Source: Candidatus Colwellbacteria bacterium GWA2_46_10 (GTDB lineage Bacteria; Patescibacteriota; Minisyncoccia; UBA6257; Colwellbacteraceae). Taken from it: 24,523 nucleotides of DNA. A program made the position numbers and the translations under genes. Shown here in pieces: positions 9,328 through 16,212 of this stretch. Below the pieces are notes generated by a model, which saw only the letters and a program-made list of their open reading frames with translations, ran no database searches and had not been told where the DNA came from. The stretch is from NCBI GenBank assembly GCA_001817635.1, contig MHIS01000013.1:1-24523 (forward strand). Reading direction: 5' to 3'. Positions within the stretch are counted from its first letter, which is position 1; every line of letters starts with the position of its first letter.

Positions 9328-9804
9328 TTATTTCTCTTGGTGTTTGTAAACCTTTACCTTGGCTGGCCTCATAACTTTACCGTTTAACACATACCCCTTC
9401 TCTATCTCCTCAGCTATCAATCCTTCCTTCTCATCCGGACCGTCGGTTACCATAACCGCCTCGTGCATACTGGGATCAAACAGTTGCCCCTCCTGGACAT
9501 CCATTTTCTCAAGTCCGCGTCTGCGAAGCAAGTCCTCCAGCTGATTTTGGATGAGATACACCCCCTTCTCTACCTCCCCGGATTTCTCCATAGCCTGCAA
9601 GGCCAGATCAAAACTGTCTAAAATATTCAAAAGATCCCTGATAATATCCTCGTTGGCAAAGCGAACCAGTTCCTCCAACCGCTTCAACTCGTCTTTTTTG
9701 TAGTTGGCTAAATCCGCCTTGGCGCGCTTCCAACCGTTTAGGTATTCCTCACACTCCCCTTTGAGCTTTTCAATATCTTCCTTGAGATCTTTTTCTTTGG
9801 GCAT
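9328..9804 (-). CDS. grpE: Nucleotide exchange factor GrpE
   Basis: GrpE releases ADP from DnaK. The 158 residues show an N-terminal charged coiled coil (about 5-50), the family segment [12 protein letters not shown], and a C-terminal beta part with MHEAVM and [17 protein letters not shown]. The length is short to normal for the family. It is the first gene of the chaperone operon and is followed after 1 nt by dnaK. No Shine-Dalgarno site is visible before the ATG. Confidence 0.95.
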   Translation of the reverse strand: MPKEKDLKEDIEKLKGECEEYLNGWKRAKADLANYKKDELKRLEELVRFANEDIIRDLLNILDSFDLALQAMEKSGEVEKGVYLIQNQLEDLLRRRGLEKMDVQEGQLFDPSMHEAVMVTDGPDEKEGLIAEEIEKGYVLNGKVMRPAKVKVYKHQEK

Positions 9805-9824
9805 AGAGAATGTTTTGCAATACC

Positions 9825-9853
9825 AAGGTATGAAAACGGCTCGTTCGTGTCAA
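9825..9853 (-). promoter_or_regulatory. Promoter of the grpE-dnaK operon
   Basis: TTGACA (9848-9853) is followed after 17 nt by TACCTT (9825-9830) on the minus strand. The -10 area sits in the inverted repeat ATACC-TT-GGTAT, a possible operator. The ATG is 20 nt after the -10 box. No CIRCE element (TTAGCACTC-N9-GAGTGCTAA) is present. Confidence 0.45.
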
Positions 9854-9890
9854 CCCCCGACTAGGAAAATCACGGATTATAAATACCAAT

Positions 9891-9911
9891 GAGACTGAAG
9901 GATGTTAGAAC
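9891..9911 (+). repeat. Left copy of a 21-nt repeat flanking the toxin-antitoxin locus
   Basis: The motif ending GGATGTTAGAAC recurs at 10647-10667 with 19 of 21 identities; both differences are A/G changes. Its core GTTAGAAC also occurs inverted at 10582-10589. Confidence 0.5.
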
Positions 9912-9951
9912 TATTATACAGCGACAAAATGGGTATATTTATGTACCTGAC

Positions 9952-10212
9952 TTATCCGTACAATTTGGGATGTGACCCAATATCCACGAATCTGGCTGTG
10001 TTTTCATTAACTTCTATATATATTGCTCTGATGTTCCCGGTAATGTTTATACTTCTATAATTTGACCACTTCCCCGCGAGACTATGATTATTTAGACGTA
10101 CATCCATGTGGTCCACAACAAATATCGTAAGTTGCCCTATCGCTTTACTTTTAACCCCTCTAGACAATTTAGAAAAGCTTTTCTCAAATTGCTTAGACAG
10201 AAAGTGCTGCAT
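9952..10212 (-). CDS. RelE/YafQ-family toxin (probable mRNA interferase)
   Basis: The 86-residue protein has the RelE/YafQ pattern: an N-terminal helix pair rich in Lys (about 8-30), NHSLAGKW at about 42-49, YRS at 52-54, a hydrophobic strand with IRAIYI, and the ending DIGSHPKLYG, which corresponds to the family's RTGTHSxLF ending. His81 aligns with the catalytic histidine of YafQ and Arg62 lies in the active-site strand; exact catalytic assignments are inference. Such toxins cut mRNA at the ribosome. It starts 3 nt after the antitoxin stop, the usual antitoxin-toxin order. Confidence 0.85.
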   Translation of the reverse strand: MQHFLSKQFEKSFSKLSRGVKSKAIGQLTIFVVDHMDVRLNNHSLAGKWSNYRSINITGNIRAIYIEVNENTARFVDIGSHPKLYG

Positions 10213-10215
10213 ACC

Positions 10216-10494
10216 CTAGACTTTCTTAAGATGCCTAGTAAGTTCCTTTGCTGTAAACGGACCACTTGCCTCTCCAGCCTCATACTCTCTCTTGGCTTCT
10301 GTTATAATCCTTCTTAGATAAGGGGTGGGGATGTTTCTATCAGCAGAAAGAGTAAGCTCTTTTTCTCGCACAAACTGCTTTAGAAAAGCGTTAATCGCTG
10401 TACCAAGAGGCACACCCAGTTCTTTAGCCGTTTCCTGCGCGGCCTTTTTTAGAGATTTATCGGTTTTAATATTGATTATTGTCTTGGTTTTCAT
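10216..10494 (-). CDS. RelB/DinJ-family antitoxin
   Basis: The protein has 92 residues from the ATG at 10494. It begins with a ribbon-helix-helix segment (strand TKTIINIKTD, then helices to about residue 45), typical of RelB/DinJ, with an acidic and basic C-terminal tail that would wrap the toxin. The frame is open 23 codons further upstream, but that extension crosses the operator and promoter, so I reject it. The gene directly precedes the YafQ-like toxin. Autorepression is expected: a 9-bp perfect inverted repeat covers the promoter. The mRNA leader would be only about 7 nt. Confidence 0.88.
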   Translation of the reverse strand: MKTKTIINIKTDKSLKKAAQETAKELGVPLGTAINAFLKQFVREKELTLSADRNIPTPYLRRIITEAKREYEAGEASGPFTAKELTRHLKKV

Positions 10495-10497
10495 GTT

Positions 10498-10536
10498 TAT
10501 ATACCAAAGTGTATAAAATGGTATATACTTTGTCAA
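10498..10536 (-). promoter_or_regulatory. Promoter and palindromic operator of the toxin-antitoxin pair
   Basis: TTGACA (10531-10536) and TACACT (10508-10513) are 17 nt apart on the minus strand. A perfect inverted repeat, TATATACCA (10498-10506) and TGGTATATA (10519-10527), with 12 nt between the arms, covers the -10 box and most of the spacer. It is the expected binding site for the ribbon-helix-helix antitoxin. Confidence 0.75.
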
Positions 10537-10742
10537 CTCCACCCACTCCACCCCGCTACTCACTATTTCTTTAACGCAAAAGTTCTAACTCTATGAAGGG
10601 TCGCAAAAATCGTCCGTATAAACACTAACTAAATTGGGTGGGGTCAGGGACTGGAGGATGTTAGAACCTGTTTAGAAACCCATATATTGACTGTTTGACC
10701 TCCGTGTGGCATAAGGAGAATGTTCTTTGAATATACACCTGT
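10537..10742 (+). other. Intergenic stretch between the antitoxin promoter and the plus-strand orphan gene
   Basis: No ORF is supported here. It holds an inverted GTTCTAAC at 10582-10589, the right 21-nt repeat, and a candidate plus-strand -35 element (TTGACT near 10688 or TTGACC near 10697) with no convincing -10. The promoter of the plus-strand gene at 10805 should be in this stretch or just after it. Confidence 0.4.
10647..10667 (+). repeat. Right copy of the 21-nt repeat flanking the toxin-antitoxin locus
   Basis: It matches 9891-9911 at 19 of 21 positions in direct orientation. The two copies enclose the toxin, the antitoxin and their promoter. Confidence 0.5.
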
Positions 10743-10791
10743 GTCGGGGGTATCTGGGCTTAATGGTTCATTGAACTTAGATATTCCCGAC
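10743..10791 (+). promoter_or_regulatory. Leader hairpin just before the Shine-Dalgarno site of the 92-aa gene
   Basis: The arms GTCGGGGGTATCT (10743-10755) and AGATATTCCCGAC (10779-10791) pair over 13 positions with a 2-nt mismatch. The Shine-Dalgarno AAGGAG begins 2 nt after the hairpin at 10793-10798, and the GTG start follows 6 nt later. The hairpin could modulate ribosome access. Confidence 0.45.
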
Positions 10792-10804
10792 TAAGGAGAG
10801 AAAC

Positions 10805-11083
10805 GTGGCGGAAAAAAGAAAGCTGAGGAAAAGAATCCGAATCAGGCTTCACCATCAAGGTGGGGATAGGTACGGAGTGATCATCCTGAACGACTACGAC
10901 GTGGCGCTTCAAACCGGCGTAGACGGGAGCGGGATGTTCGGACTCCTGTGTGGGACGACCAGTGTCGCCATTCTCTGTGGAGCCACCCTCCTCATCGATG
11001 AGGAATCATCCATCAGCTCCTACCAGCTCCACGTCAAACCAGGACAGGTTCTGGTCGACCACGGAGCCAGGTTGCCCTACTGA
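10805..11083 (+). CDS. Orphan 92-residue protein, unknown function
   Basis: This frame starts with GTG 6 nt after a canonical AAGGAG and is followed by a strong rho-independent terminator, so it is probably a real, separately transcribed gene. The N-terminus is very basic (residues 2-14 contain eight Lys or Arg). The remainder is mixed beta-like sequence with Gly-rich segments and no signal peptide. I recognise no family. It is one of only two plus-strand genes in the window and its composition is richer in G+C than its neighbours. Its canonical Shine-Dalgarno and structured leader resemble those of the DGR target gene, but the proteins are not visibly related. Confidence 0.65.
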   Translation: MAEKRKLRKRIRIRLHHQGGDRYGVIILNDYDVALQTGVDGSGMFGLLCGTTSVAILCGATLLIDEESSISSYQLHVKPGQVLVDHGARLPY

Positions 11084-11128
11084 GGGCCATTCAGACACAC
11101 ACAAACCCGCATCCCCGACGGCAGCAAC

Positions 11129-11171
11129 CCCGCTATCCTGTCGGAAAAGGATAGCGGGTGTTTGCTTTTTT
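11129..11171 (+). terminator. Rho-independent terminator of the 92-aa gene
   Basis: CCCGCTATCC (11129-11138) and GGATAGCGGG (11149-11158) form a perfect 10-bp stem with a 10-nt loop, followed by TGTTTGCTTTTTT on the plus strand. Confidence 0.9.
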
Positions 11172-11216
11172 AGATATATAGTCCCAGTCAGGGACGGGAC
11201 CCAAATCCATCCTAGG

Positions 11217-11816
11217 CTAATTTCTTCTCTCTAACGCACTTCCCAGAGTTTCTTCATCAGCAAACTCGATTTCACCACCAGACGGTATCCCCATTCCCAA
11301 GCGGGTCGTCTTCTCCGCAACTCCCTCTAATTCTTTGGTAATCTGCGTAGCCAGAAAGTCTCCTTGAGTATTAGGATTGAAGGCTACGATAATCTCTTTC
11401 GCTTTTCCTCCTAGCTCTTTCGTAATCCAGCTTCTCAAACTTTTGAGCTTCAGTTTTTGATCTGCCTCCAGTAATCCCCCCCTTCCAAACTCTCCCAAAA
11501 CCAAAAACCTTCCTTTGAATTTGCCGGTACTTTCAATAGACATAAGGTCAGTCTCTTTTTCCACTATCGCAATAATGCTCTTGTCTCTTTTCTCGTCAGC
11601 ACATATCTCACAAAGCCCCTCCCCCTCGTGGATGTAGAAACAACGGCTGCAAATACCGACCAGTTGCAACGAAGCTATCGCCTCCTCTAACTCCTTCTGA
11701 GAACTTTTCCCCTGCCTTATCAAATAAAAAGCCAGCCGCACAGCTTGGCGGGGTCCGATCCCCGGCAACGCCGCCAGGATATCAACCAATCTCTTAATTG
11801 CCTTCGGCGTTCTCAT
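11217..11816 (-). CDS. recR: Recombination protein RecR
   Basis: RecR acts with RecF and RecO to load RecA at single-strand gaps. The 199 residues show the N-terminal helix-hairpin-helix (LPGIGPRQAVRLAFYL at about 17-32), a C4 zinc finger at Cys56, Cys59, Cys69 and Cys72, and a TOPRIM domain starting at about residue 80 (IIAIVEKETDLMSIE). The length is normal. It overlaps the end of dnaB by 23 nt, so the two are co-transcribed. It converges on the plus-strand orphan gene; the terminator between them serves that gene, and I see none facing recR. Confidence 0.96.
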   Translation of the reverse strand: MRTPKAIKRLVDILAALPGIGPRQAVRLAFYLIRQGKSSQKELEEAIASLQLVGICSRCFYIHEGEGLCEICADEKRDKSIIAIVEKETDLMSIESTGKFKGRFLVLGEFGRGGLLEADQKLKLKSLRSWITKELGGKAKEIIVAFNPNTQGDFLATQITKELEGVAEKTTRLGMGIPSGGEIEFADEETLGSALERRN

Positions 11817-13158
11817 GAAGTTTCTCTAAATTGCGGAAGCTTACTTTCTGCTTGTCCCAATAGAGCTTCACCGTACCTAAAGGACCATTACGGTGTTTAG
11901 CAATGATGATCTCGGTGATATTCTCGTCCTCCGGAGAAACATCCACCCTTCCCCTGTCTTTGGGGTGCACGAACATAACTACATCCGCATCCTGTTCAAT
12001 AGAACCTGACTCTCTAAGATCGGAAAGTCTCGGCACCTTGACCTCACGCTGTTCAACACCCCTTGAAAGCTGGGAGACGGCCAGTACCGGGACAGCAAGC
12101 TCTCTCGCCAATCCTTTCAACCCTCTTGAGATCTCCGTCACCTGTTGCACCATATTGTCGCTTCCCGTGCGTGGTTGAACCAGCTGGAGGTAGTCGATGA
12201 CTATAAGCGCCAAACCCTTGTGTTCGGCCTGCAAACGCCTCGCCATGGAGCGCATCTGGATAATACTTGGGGAAGGAGTGTCATCCACAAACAAGGGTGC
12301 GGAACTCAACTTATCAAGCGCTGCTTGGATCATCTGAAAATCCAAATCGTCTTTGAGCCTTCCCGTGCGCAATTTCCACAGATCAACTTGGGCCTCTGCG
12401 GCAATGAATCTGTCAATTACCTGTTCTCTGCTCATCTCCAGAGAAAATACCCCAACGGGAGCCTGCAGGTTTACGGCAATATGTCTTGCAATATCCAGAA
12501 CAAAAGAGGTTTTCCCGTACGAGGGGCGGGCACCGACAATGATCAAGTCTGAACGCTGCAAACCGGAGAGAATATTGTCCAGATCCGTAAAACCAGTTGG
12601 TATACCCCGGTACTTCTCCCCTCCTCCTTCATGAAGCTTTTCAATACGTTCATAGGCTGTGAGAAGCTCATCCCTAATCGGCATAAAGTTTTTGGAGACA
12701 GATTTCTGCGATATCGCAAAGATCTTCTTTTCAACCTGATCCAGGAAGTTATCAATCTCTTCCTCGGCGAGAAAGGCTTCTTGAGTGATGGTCGCCGATA
12801 TGTTGATCAAATCCCGGAGGATCCTCTTTTCTTTGACGATCTTGCCGTAGTGCAAGACGTGGGAAGAGGTAGGAACTGAATCCACTAACTCCGCAAGGTA
12901 GCTGGAGCCACCCACTTCCTCAAGCTGTTTCTTGTTCTTGAGCTCTGAAGTAACACTCAATATATCTATGGGTTCACGTTTGCTCCAAAGTTTAAGAACA
13001 GCCTCGAAGATCACCCCGTGAGCTTTCTTGTAGAAATCATCCGGAACTAAAAGATCCGCTACGGAAGCAACGGCATCTTTGTCGATCATCAAAGCCCCCA
13101 GAACAGATTGTTCGGCTTCTATGTCTTGTGGTGGGATTTTCGGTTGTAGTTTGGCCAT
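11794..13158 (-). CDS. dnaB: Replicative DNA helicase DnaB
   Basis: DnaB is the hexameric helicase that unwinds DNA at the replication fork. The 454 residues start with PPQDIEAEQSVLGALM, the N-terminal domain signature. The RecA-like motor has Walker A GARPSYGKTS at 209-218, Walker B ALIVIDYLQL, and the arginine-finger region SDLRESGSIEQDAD. There is no intein. The ATG at 13158 overlaps cysS by 40 nt. It was kept because it precedes the conserved N-terminus and no later Met lies before it. It overlaps recR by 23 nt. Confidence 0.97.
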   Translation of the reverse strand: MAKLQPKIPPQDIEAEQSVLGALMIDKDAVASVADLLVPDDFYKKAHGVIFEAVLKLWSKREPIDILSVTSELKNKKQLEEVGGSSYLAELVDSVPTSSHVLHYGKIVKEKRILRDLINISATITQEAFLAEEEIDNFLDQVEKKIFAISQKSVSKNFMPIRDELLTAYERIEKLHEGGGEKYRGIPTGFTDLDNILSGLQRSDLIIVGARPSYGKTSFVLDIARHIAVNLQAPVGVFSLEMSREQVIDRFIAAEAQVDLWKLRTGRLKDDLDFQMIQAALDKLSSAPLFVDDTPSPSIIQMRSMARRLQAEHKGLALIVIDYLQLVQPRTGSDNMVQQVTEISRGLKGLARELAVPVLAVSQLSRGVEQREVKVPRLSDLRESGSIEQDADVVMFVHPKDRGRVDVSPEDENITEIIIAKHRNGPLGTVKLYWDKQKVSFRNLEKLHENAEGN

Positions 13159-14513
13159 ATGAAGGGTCCGTACGATGTATCTTCTACCTCGTATCCTAAC
13201 GATTCTACCTTGTGCCTCAAAGTGTCAGCCTTAACAAACTGTTGATTTCTCCTTAAAAGCTCTCTTCCTACGACCAAAGCCTTGATATGAACCGGGATCT
13301 TGGAGAGCACATCTGCGTAAGCTAAATCCAGGCCCAACACCTTATCCATCTTAAAAATCAGCCTTCTCTTCTCACTTGGGGAGATATCGGGGTCGCTCAT
13401 TACCCGGCGTAGCGCCGCCATGCTCCCTGGAATATTCAGATCGTCCTCAACCGCCGCCTTGAAAAGGGCCTCCAGCTTGCCAACCAACTCCCTGTTATTC
13501 TTGAACTTATCGTGCTCGGAAAGGAACTTCAGCCTGCCAAGCTCCCTCCATAGGTTCCATAACCCGCTTTGGGCTGATTCCAACGCAGTCCAGGTAAAAT
13601 TCAGTTTGCTCCTGTAGTGAGCCCCCAGGACAAAGTATCTAAAAGCCAGGGGCATATATCCCCTCTTTTCCACATCATCAAGCGTAAAGAAGTTCTTGGC
13701 GGATTTTGCCATCCTTTCGCCTCCAACTAATAGGTGTTCTCCATGAAGCCAGTAGTTTACGAATTTCTTCCCCGTAGCAGCCTCTGATTGAGCGATCTCG
13801 TTTTCGTGGTGAGGAAATATGTTGTCCACCCCGCCGGTATGGATATCAAATGATTTACCAAGATAACGCATACTCATCGCAGAACACTCGATGTGCCAAC
13901 CCGGCCTCCCTCCTCCAAAAGGACTCCTCCAAGACGGTTCACCCTTTTTCTTTGTTTTCCAAAGTACAAAATCCCTTACATTATCTTTGCTGTATTCATC
14001 TGCAGAAACCCTGGCACCGTCCTTGATAGCAATCTTCCCCAAGCCCACCAGTTTCCCGTATTTCTTGAACTTGGAAATATCGAAGTATATAGAGCCGTCA
14101 TCCCCCTGATACGCGAATCCCTTTTTCATCAAGGACTGGATGAGTTCCACTATTTCTTTGACATGAGCCGTGGCTAGGGGATATACCTCAACTTCTTCTA
14201 TATTCAAACTCTTGATGTCTTCGAAAAACTTTTTGGTGTATACCTTGGTGACTTCTCCAATTCTTTTCTTTTGCTCTTTGGCTTTGTTGATAATTTTGTC
14301 TTCTACGTCAGTAATATTCATCACCTGGGTAACTTTGTACCCGAGAAACTCCAAGGAGCGTCTCAAAACATCTTCGAAAACGTAGGTGCGCAAATTCCCT
14401 ATATGGGCAACGTCGTATACCGTCGGACCACAAGTATACATGCGTACCTCTTGCTTACGAATAGGCTTAAAGTTCTCCTTCTTGCGGGTTAGGGTATTTT
14501 GTAATCGCAACAT
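13119..14513 (-). CDS. cysS: Cysteine--tRNA ligase
   Basis: CysRS charges tRNA-Cys. Visible in 464 residues: zinc ligand Cys28 in TCGPT, the HIGH-type motif HIGN at 37-40, NITDVEDKI, the second zinc cluster with Cys210 and HH at 235-236, and RMAKS at 267-271 in place of KMSKS. The DALR and C-terminal part end in GYEVED as usual. The gene has its own extended -10 promoter 9 nt before the ATG and should be nearly leaderless. It leads a cysS-dnaB-recR unit in which each gene overlaps the next. Confidence 0.96.
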   Translation of the reverse strand: MLRLQNTLTRKKENFKPIRKQEVRMYTCGPTVYDVAHIGNLRTYVFEDVLRRSLEFLGYKVTQVMNITDVEDKIINKAKEQKKRIGEVTKVYTKKFFEDIKSLNIEEVEVYPLATAHVKEIVELIQSLMKKGFAYQGDDGSIYFDISKFKKYGKLVGLGKIAIKDGARVSADEYSKDNVRDFVLWKTKKKGEPSWRSPFGGGRPGWHIECSAMSMRYLGKSFDIHTGGVDNIFPHHENEIAQSEAATGKKFVNYWLHGEHLLVGGERMAKSAKNFFTLDDVEKRGYMPLAFRYFVLGAHYRSKLNFTWTALESAQSGLWNLWRELGRLKFLSEHDKFKNNRELVGKLEALFKAAVEDDLNIPGSMAALRRVMSDPDISPSEKRRLIFKMDKVLGLDLAYADVLSKIPVHIKALVVGRELLRRNQQFVKADTLRHKVESLGYEVEDTSYGPFIWPNYNRKSHHKT

Positions 14514-14522
14514 CGCAAATGA

Positions 14523-14531
14523 ATTATATCA
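14523..14531 (-). promoter_or_regulatory. Extended -10 promoter of cysS
   Basis: TGATATAAT on the minus strand is a consensus extended -10 element. The cysS ATG follows 9 nt later. The -35 position falls in the rplU terminator and has no TTGACA-like sequence, as extended -10 promoters allow. Confidence 0.65.
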
Positions 14532-14536
14532 CGCAT

Positions 14537-14565
14537 AAAAATAAGCGGCCTAGCCGCTTATTTTT
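14537..14565 (-). terminator. Terminator of rplU, containing its stop codon
   Basis: A perfect 13-bp inverted repeat with a CTA loop (14537-14549 and 14553-14565) ends in a TTATTTTT run on the minus strand. The rplU TAG stop is the loop itself. The structure is symmetric and could also stop plus-strand transcription. Confidence 0.9.
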
Positions 14566-14861
14566 GAGATCTCCACCTCGGTAAACTGCTGCCTATGCCC
14601 CTTCTTTACACGATAACGCTTTTTAGGTTTGTATTTGAAAACTACTATTGTCTTTGCCTTATCGTCCCTTAAGACCTTAGCTTCTACTTTGGCTCCCGCC
14701 ACGTGGGGAGTTCCCACCTTAATTTCTTTACCCGTATTCACGAGAAGCACCTTATCAAAAACAAAGCCGCCCTCCTTATCGGCTTTTATCTTCTCTATTT
14801 TCACTTTATCTCCTTGGGCAACACGGTATTGTTTGCCTCCGGTTTCAATTACTGCGAACAT
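14550..14861 (-). CDS. rplU: 50S ribosomal protein bL21
   Basis: bL21 binds 23S rRNA in the large subunit. The 103 residues begin MFAVIETGGKQYRV and contain KPKKRYRVKKGHRQ near the end, both family signatures; the length is standard. In many bacteria rpmA (bL27) follows directly, but here the gene ends in a terminator and cysS comes next, so bL27 must be elsewhere or absent. A TTGACT-N18-TATCAT promoter ends 10 nt before the ATG. GGGAG in that gap could be either a leader remnant or a Shine-Dalgarno site. Confidence 0.97.
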   Translation of the reverse strand: MFAVIETGGKQYRVAQGDKVKIEKIKADKEGGFVFDKVLLVNTGKEIKVGTPHVAGAKVEAKVLRDDKAKTIVVFKYKPKKRYRVKKGHRQQFTEVEISKISG

Positions 14862-14871
14862 AAGCTCCCGT

Positions 14872-14901
14872 ATGATAGTGGCTTTTTGCTTTCTAAGTCA
14901 A
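14872..14901 (-). promoter_or_regulatory. Promoter of rplU
   Basis: TTGACT (14896-14901) and TATCAT (14872-14877) are 18 nt apart on the minus strand. The predicted transcription start lies only about 3-4 nt before the rplU ATG. Confidence 0.6.
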
Positions 14902-14905
14902 GAAT

Positions 14906-15238
14906 TTAGTTGATTAATGTAATAGCAAACGTCCCTACCGCAAAGAGCAAGGAGACTGCCCCCGTACCCACGGAGAGCAAATACGCCAAAAAGCGTTCTT
15001 TCGGGTATATGTGCCGCACCAATAGGAAGTTTATCAAAACTACCGCCGCTGCCGTAAGAATAACTCCGAAGAAGAGGGCAAAACTCCCTGCCCAGACTAC
15101 TTCGTTGTGGTAGTTATCAAAGCGGATAATGATATCCCCGGCATTCGTCGGCAGGCTCAACAGCGCAACGATACTGCTTATCATGAGCATCAATCCGCTA
15201 AAGACAAAGGACCCTGAGACAATCCTGTCCTTGATCAT
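14906..15238 (-). CDS. Small membrane protein, unknown function
   Basis: The protein has 110 residues with three hydrophobic segments, at about 10-29, 50-76 and 84-108, joined by short charged loops (RFDNYHNE between TM1 and TM2, RHIYPKER between TM2 and TM3). I recognise no family. Its ATG overlaps the isomerase stop codon as ATGA, so the two are translationally coupled. The function is not inferable from this alone. The rplU promoter lies immediately after its stop. Confidence 0.7.
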   Translation of the reverse strand: MIKDRIVSGSFVFSGLMLMISSIVALLSLPTNAGDIIIRFDNYHNEVVWAGSFALFFGVILTAAAVVLINFLLVRHIYPKERFLAYLLSVGTGAVSLLFAVGTFAITLIN

Positions 15239-16200
15239 CCAATTAGTTTCTTGAATTTCTTCACCAACGGTACCTCGTTAGCCTCATTGCCGTACACTTT
15301 GGCTGTGTAATAGGCAGTCCAATCTCCTAAGATCAAGGAGCCAAATAACTTCTGCGCTTCGCTTTTGCCCTTTAGAGGTATCGTTTTAACCGACAGCCCA
15401 AGTTCTTTATATACCGCCCCCAAAACTGTCATGCGTTTTTTGACTCTCGAGTGATCTCTATCGTCTTTTATAAACAAACAAACGAAGTTTGATAGCTTCT
15501 TCTCGGTGCCACCAAACCCATTGATCTCGTTGTGATTAGCCTCTGGCAACACACTCCAGAAAGCTGGGATTTTACCTGTTTCGTTGAACTTGATCTTCCA
15601 GTTGTACGCGATAGTTCCATTGTCTCCGGAGGCATAGATCAAGGGAATTTTGCCCGCAATCCCTTTGGCCAATTTCTCTCCTTCCTTCTCCAGTCCCTTG
15701 AAGTTGACGGTAGCTAACTTGCCAACTTCTTTGTAAAGCCCACTTTGCTGCATCAGCGTCAACACGGCCCGTATTTGAAAACCTAAAGAGACCCTTGGCT
15801 GAACATCGGTATTGGGCAACTCCACATACAAGATCCCGATCTTTTTTGCCTTATCCAAAAGTTTCCCGCCGGTACCAACAACCGCCAAATGATGCCCCGC
15901 TTTGAGTGCATAATCAAAAGCATCCAAGGTTTCTTCGGTATTTCCAGAATACGAAACAAAGATCAAAAGTCTTCCGTTTAGATCTACGCCCCTAGGAAGG
16001 CCATAACCCTTGTGCACTACGATGTCTAAATCTGGATCAAGCTTTTTAATAAGATCTCCGATCAAGGCAGAACCCCCCATGCCCATAAGGGCAAAGCGCT
16101 CAAACTTCACCAGATGCCCAACAGCATTTTCTACTTTGGGCTCATATTTAAATTGTTTTGGGAAGTTTACGATCGCTTCCCTCATACGGTCTTTAGCCAC
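15235..16200 (-). CDS. Bifunctional phosphoglucose/phosphomannose isomerase (SIS domain)
   Basis: The enzyme interconverts glucose-6-phosphate or mannose-6-phosphate with fructose-6-phosphate. SIS-domain motifs are visible: MGMGGSALIGDL, VSYSGNTEETLDA and VVGTGGKL. LPEANHNEINGF is the hallmark of the PGI/PMI C-terminal domain. I chose the GTG at 16200 (321 aa) because a TATAAT box at 16207-16212 lies 6 nt before it, which places the transcription start at or next to the GTG. A TTG at 16224 would add eight residues but overlaps the RT gene and lies upstream of that box. An ATG at 16185 is the other candidate. It supplies hexose phosphates to glycolysis or cell-wall sugar synthesis. Confidence 0.9.
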   Translation of the reverse strand: MAKDRMREAIVNFPKQFKYEPKVENAVGHLVKFERFALMGMGGSALIGDLIKKLDPDLDIVVHKGYGLPRGVDLNGRLLIFVSYSGNTEETLDAFDYALKAGHHLAVVGTGGKLLDKAKKIGILYVELPNTDVQPRVSLGFQIRAVLTLMQQSGLYKEVGKLATVNFKGLEKEGEKLAKGIAGKIPLIYASGDNGTIAYNWKIKFNETGKIPAFWSVLPEANHNEINGFGGTEKKLSNFVCLFIKDDRDHSRVKKRMTVLGAVYKELGLSVKTIPLKGKSEAQKLFGSLILGDWTAYYTAKVYGNEANEVPLVKKFKKLIG

Positions 16201-16206
16201 AGTGTA

Positions 16207-16212
16207 ATTATA
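16207..16212 (-). promoter_or_regulatory. -10 box of the isomerase gene, on the RT stop codon
   Basis: TATAAT on the minus strand overlaps the TAA stop of the reverse transcriptase. No good -35 is seen (CTCGAA at 17 nt). The next GTG is 6 nt downstream, which fits leaderless initiation. Confidence 0.45.

Noticed and set aside
9805..9890. CIRCE heat-shock operator before grpE
   Set aside because: No TTAGCACTC-N9-GAGTGCTAA or close variant is present; only a short ATACC/GGTAT repeat is seen.
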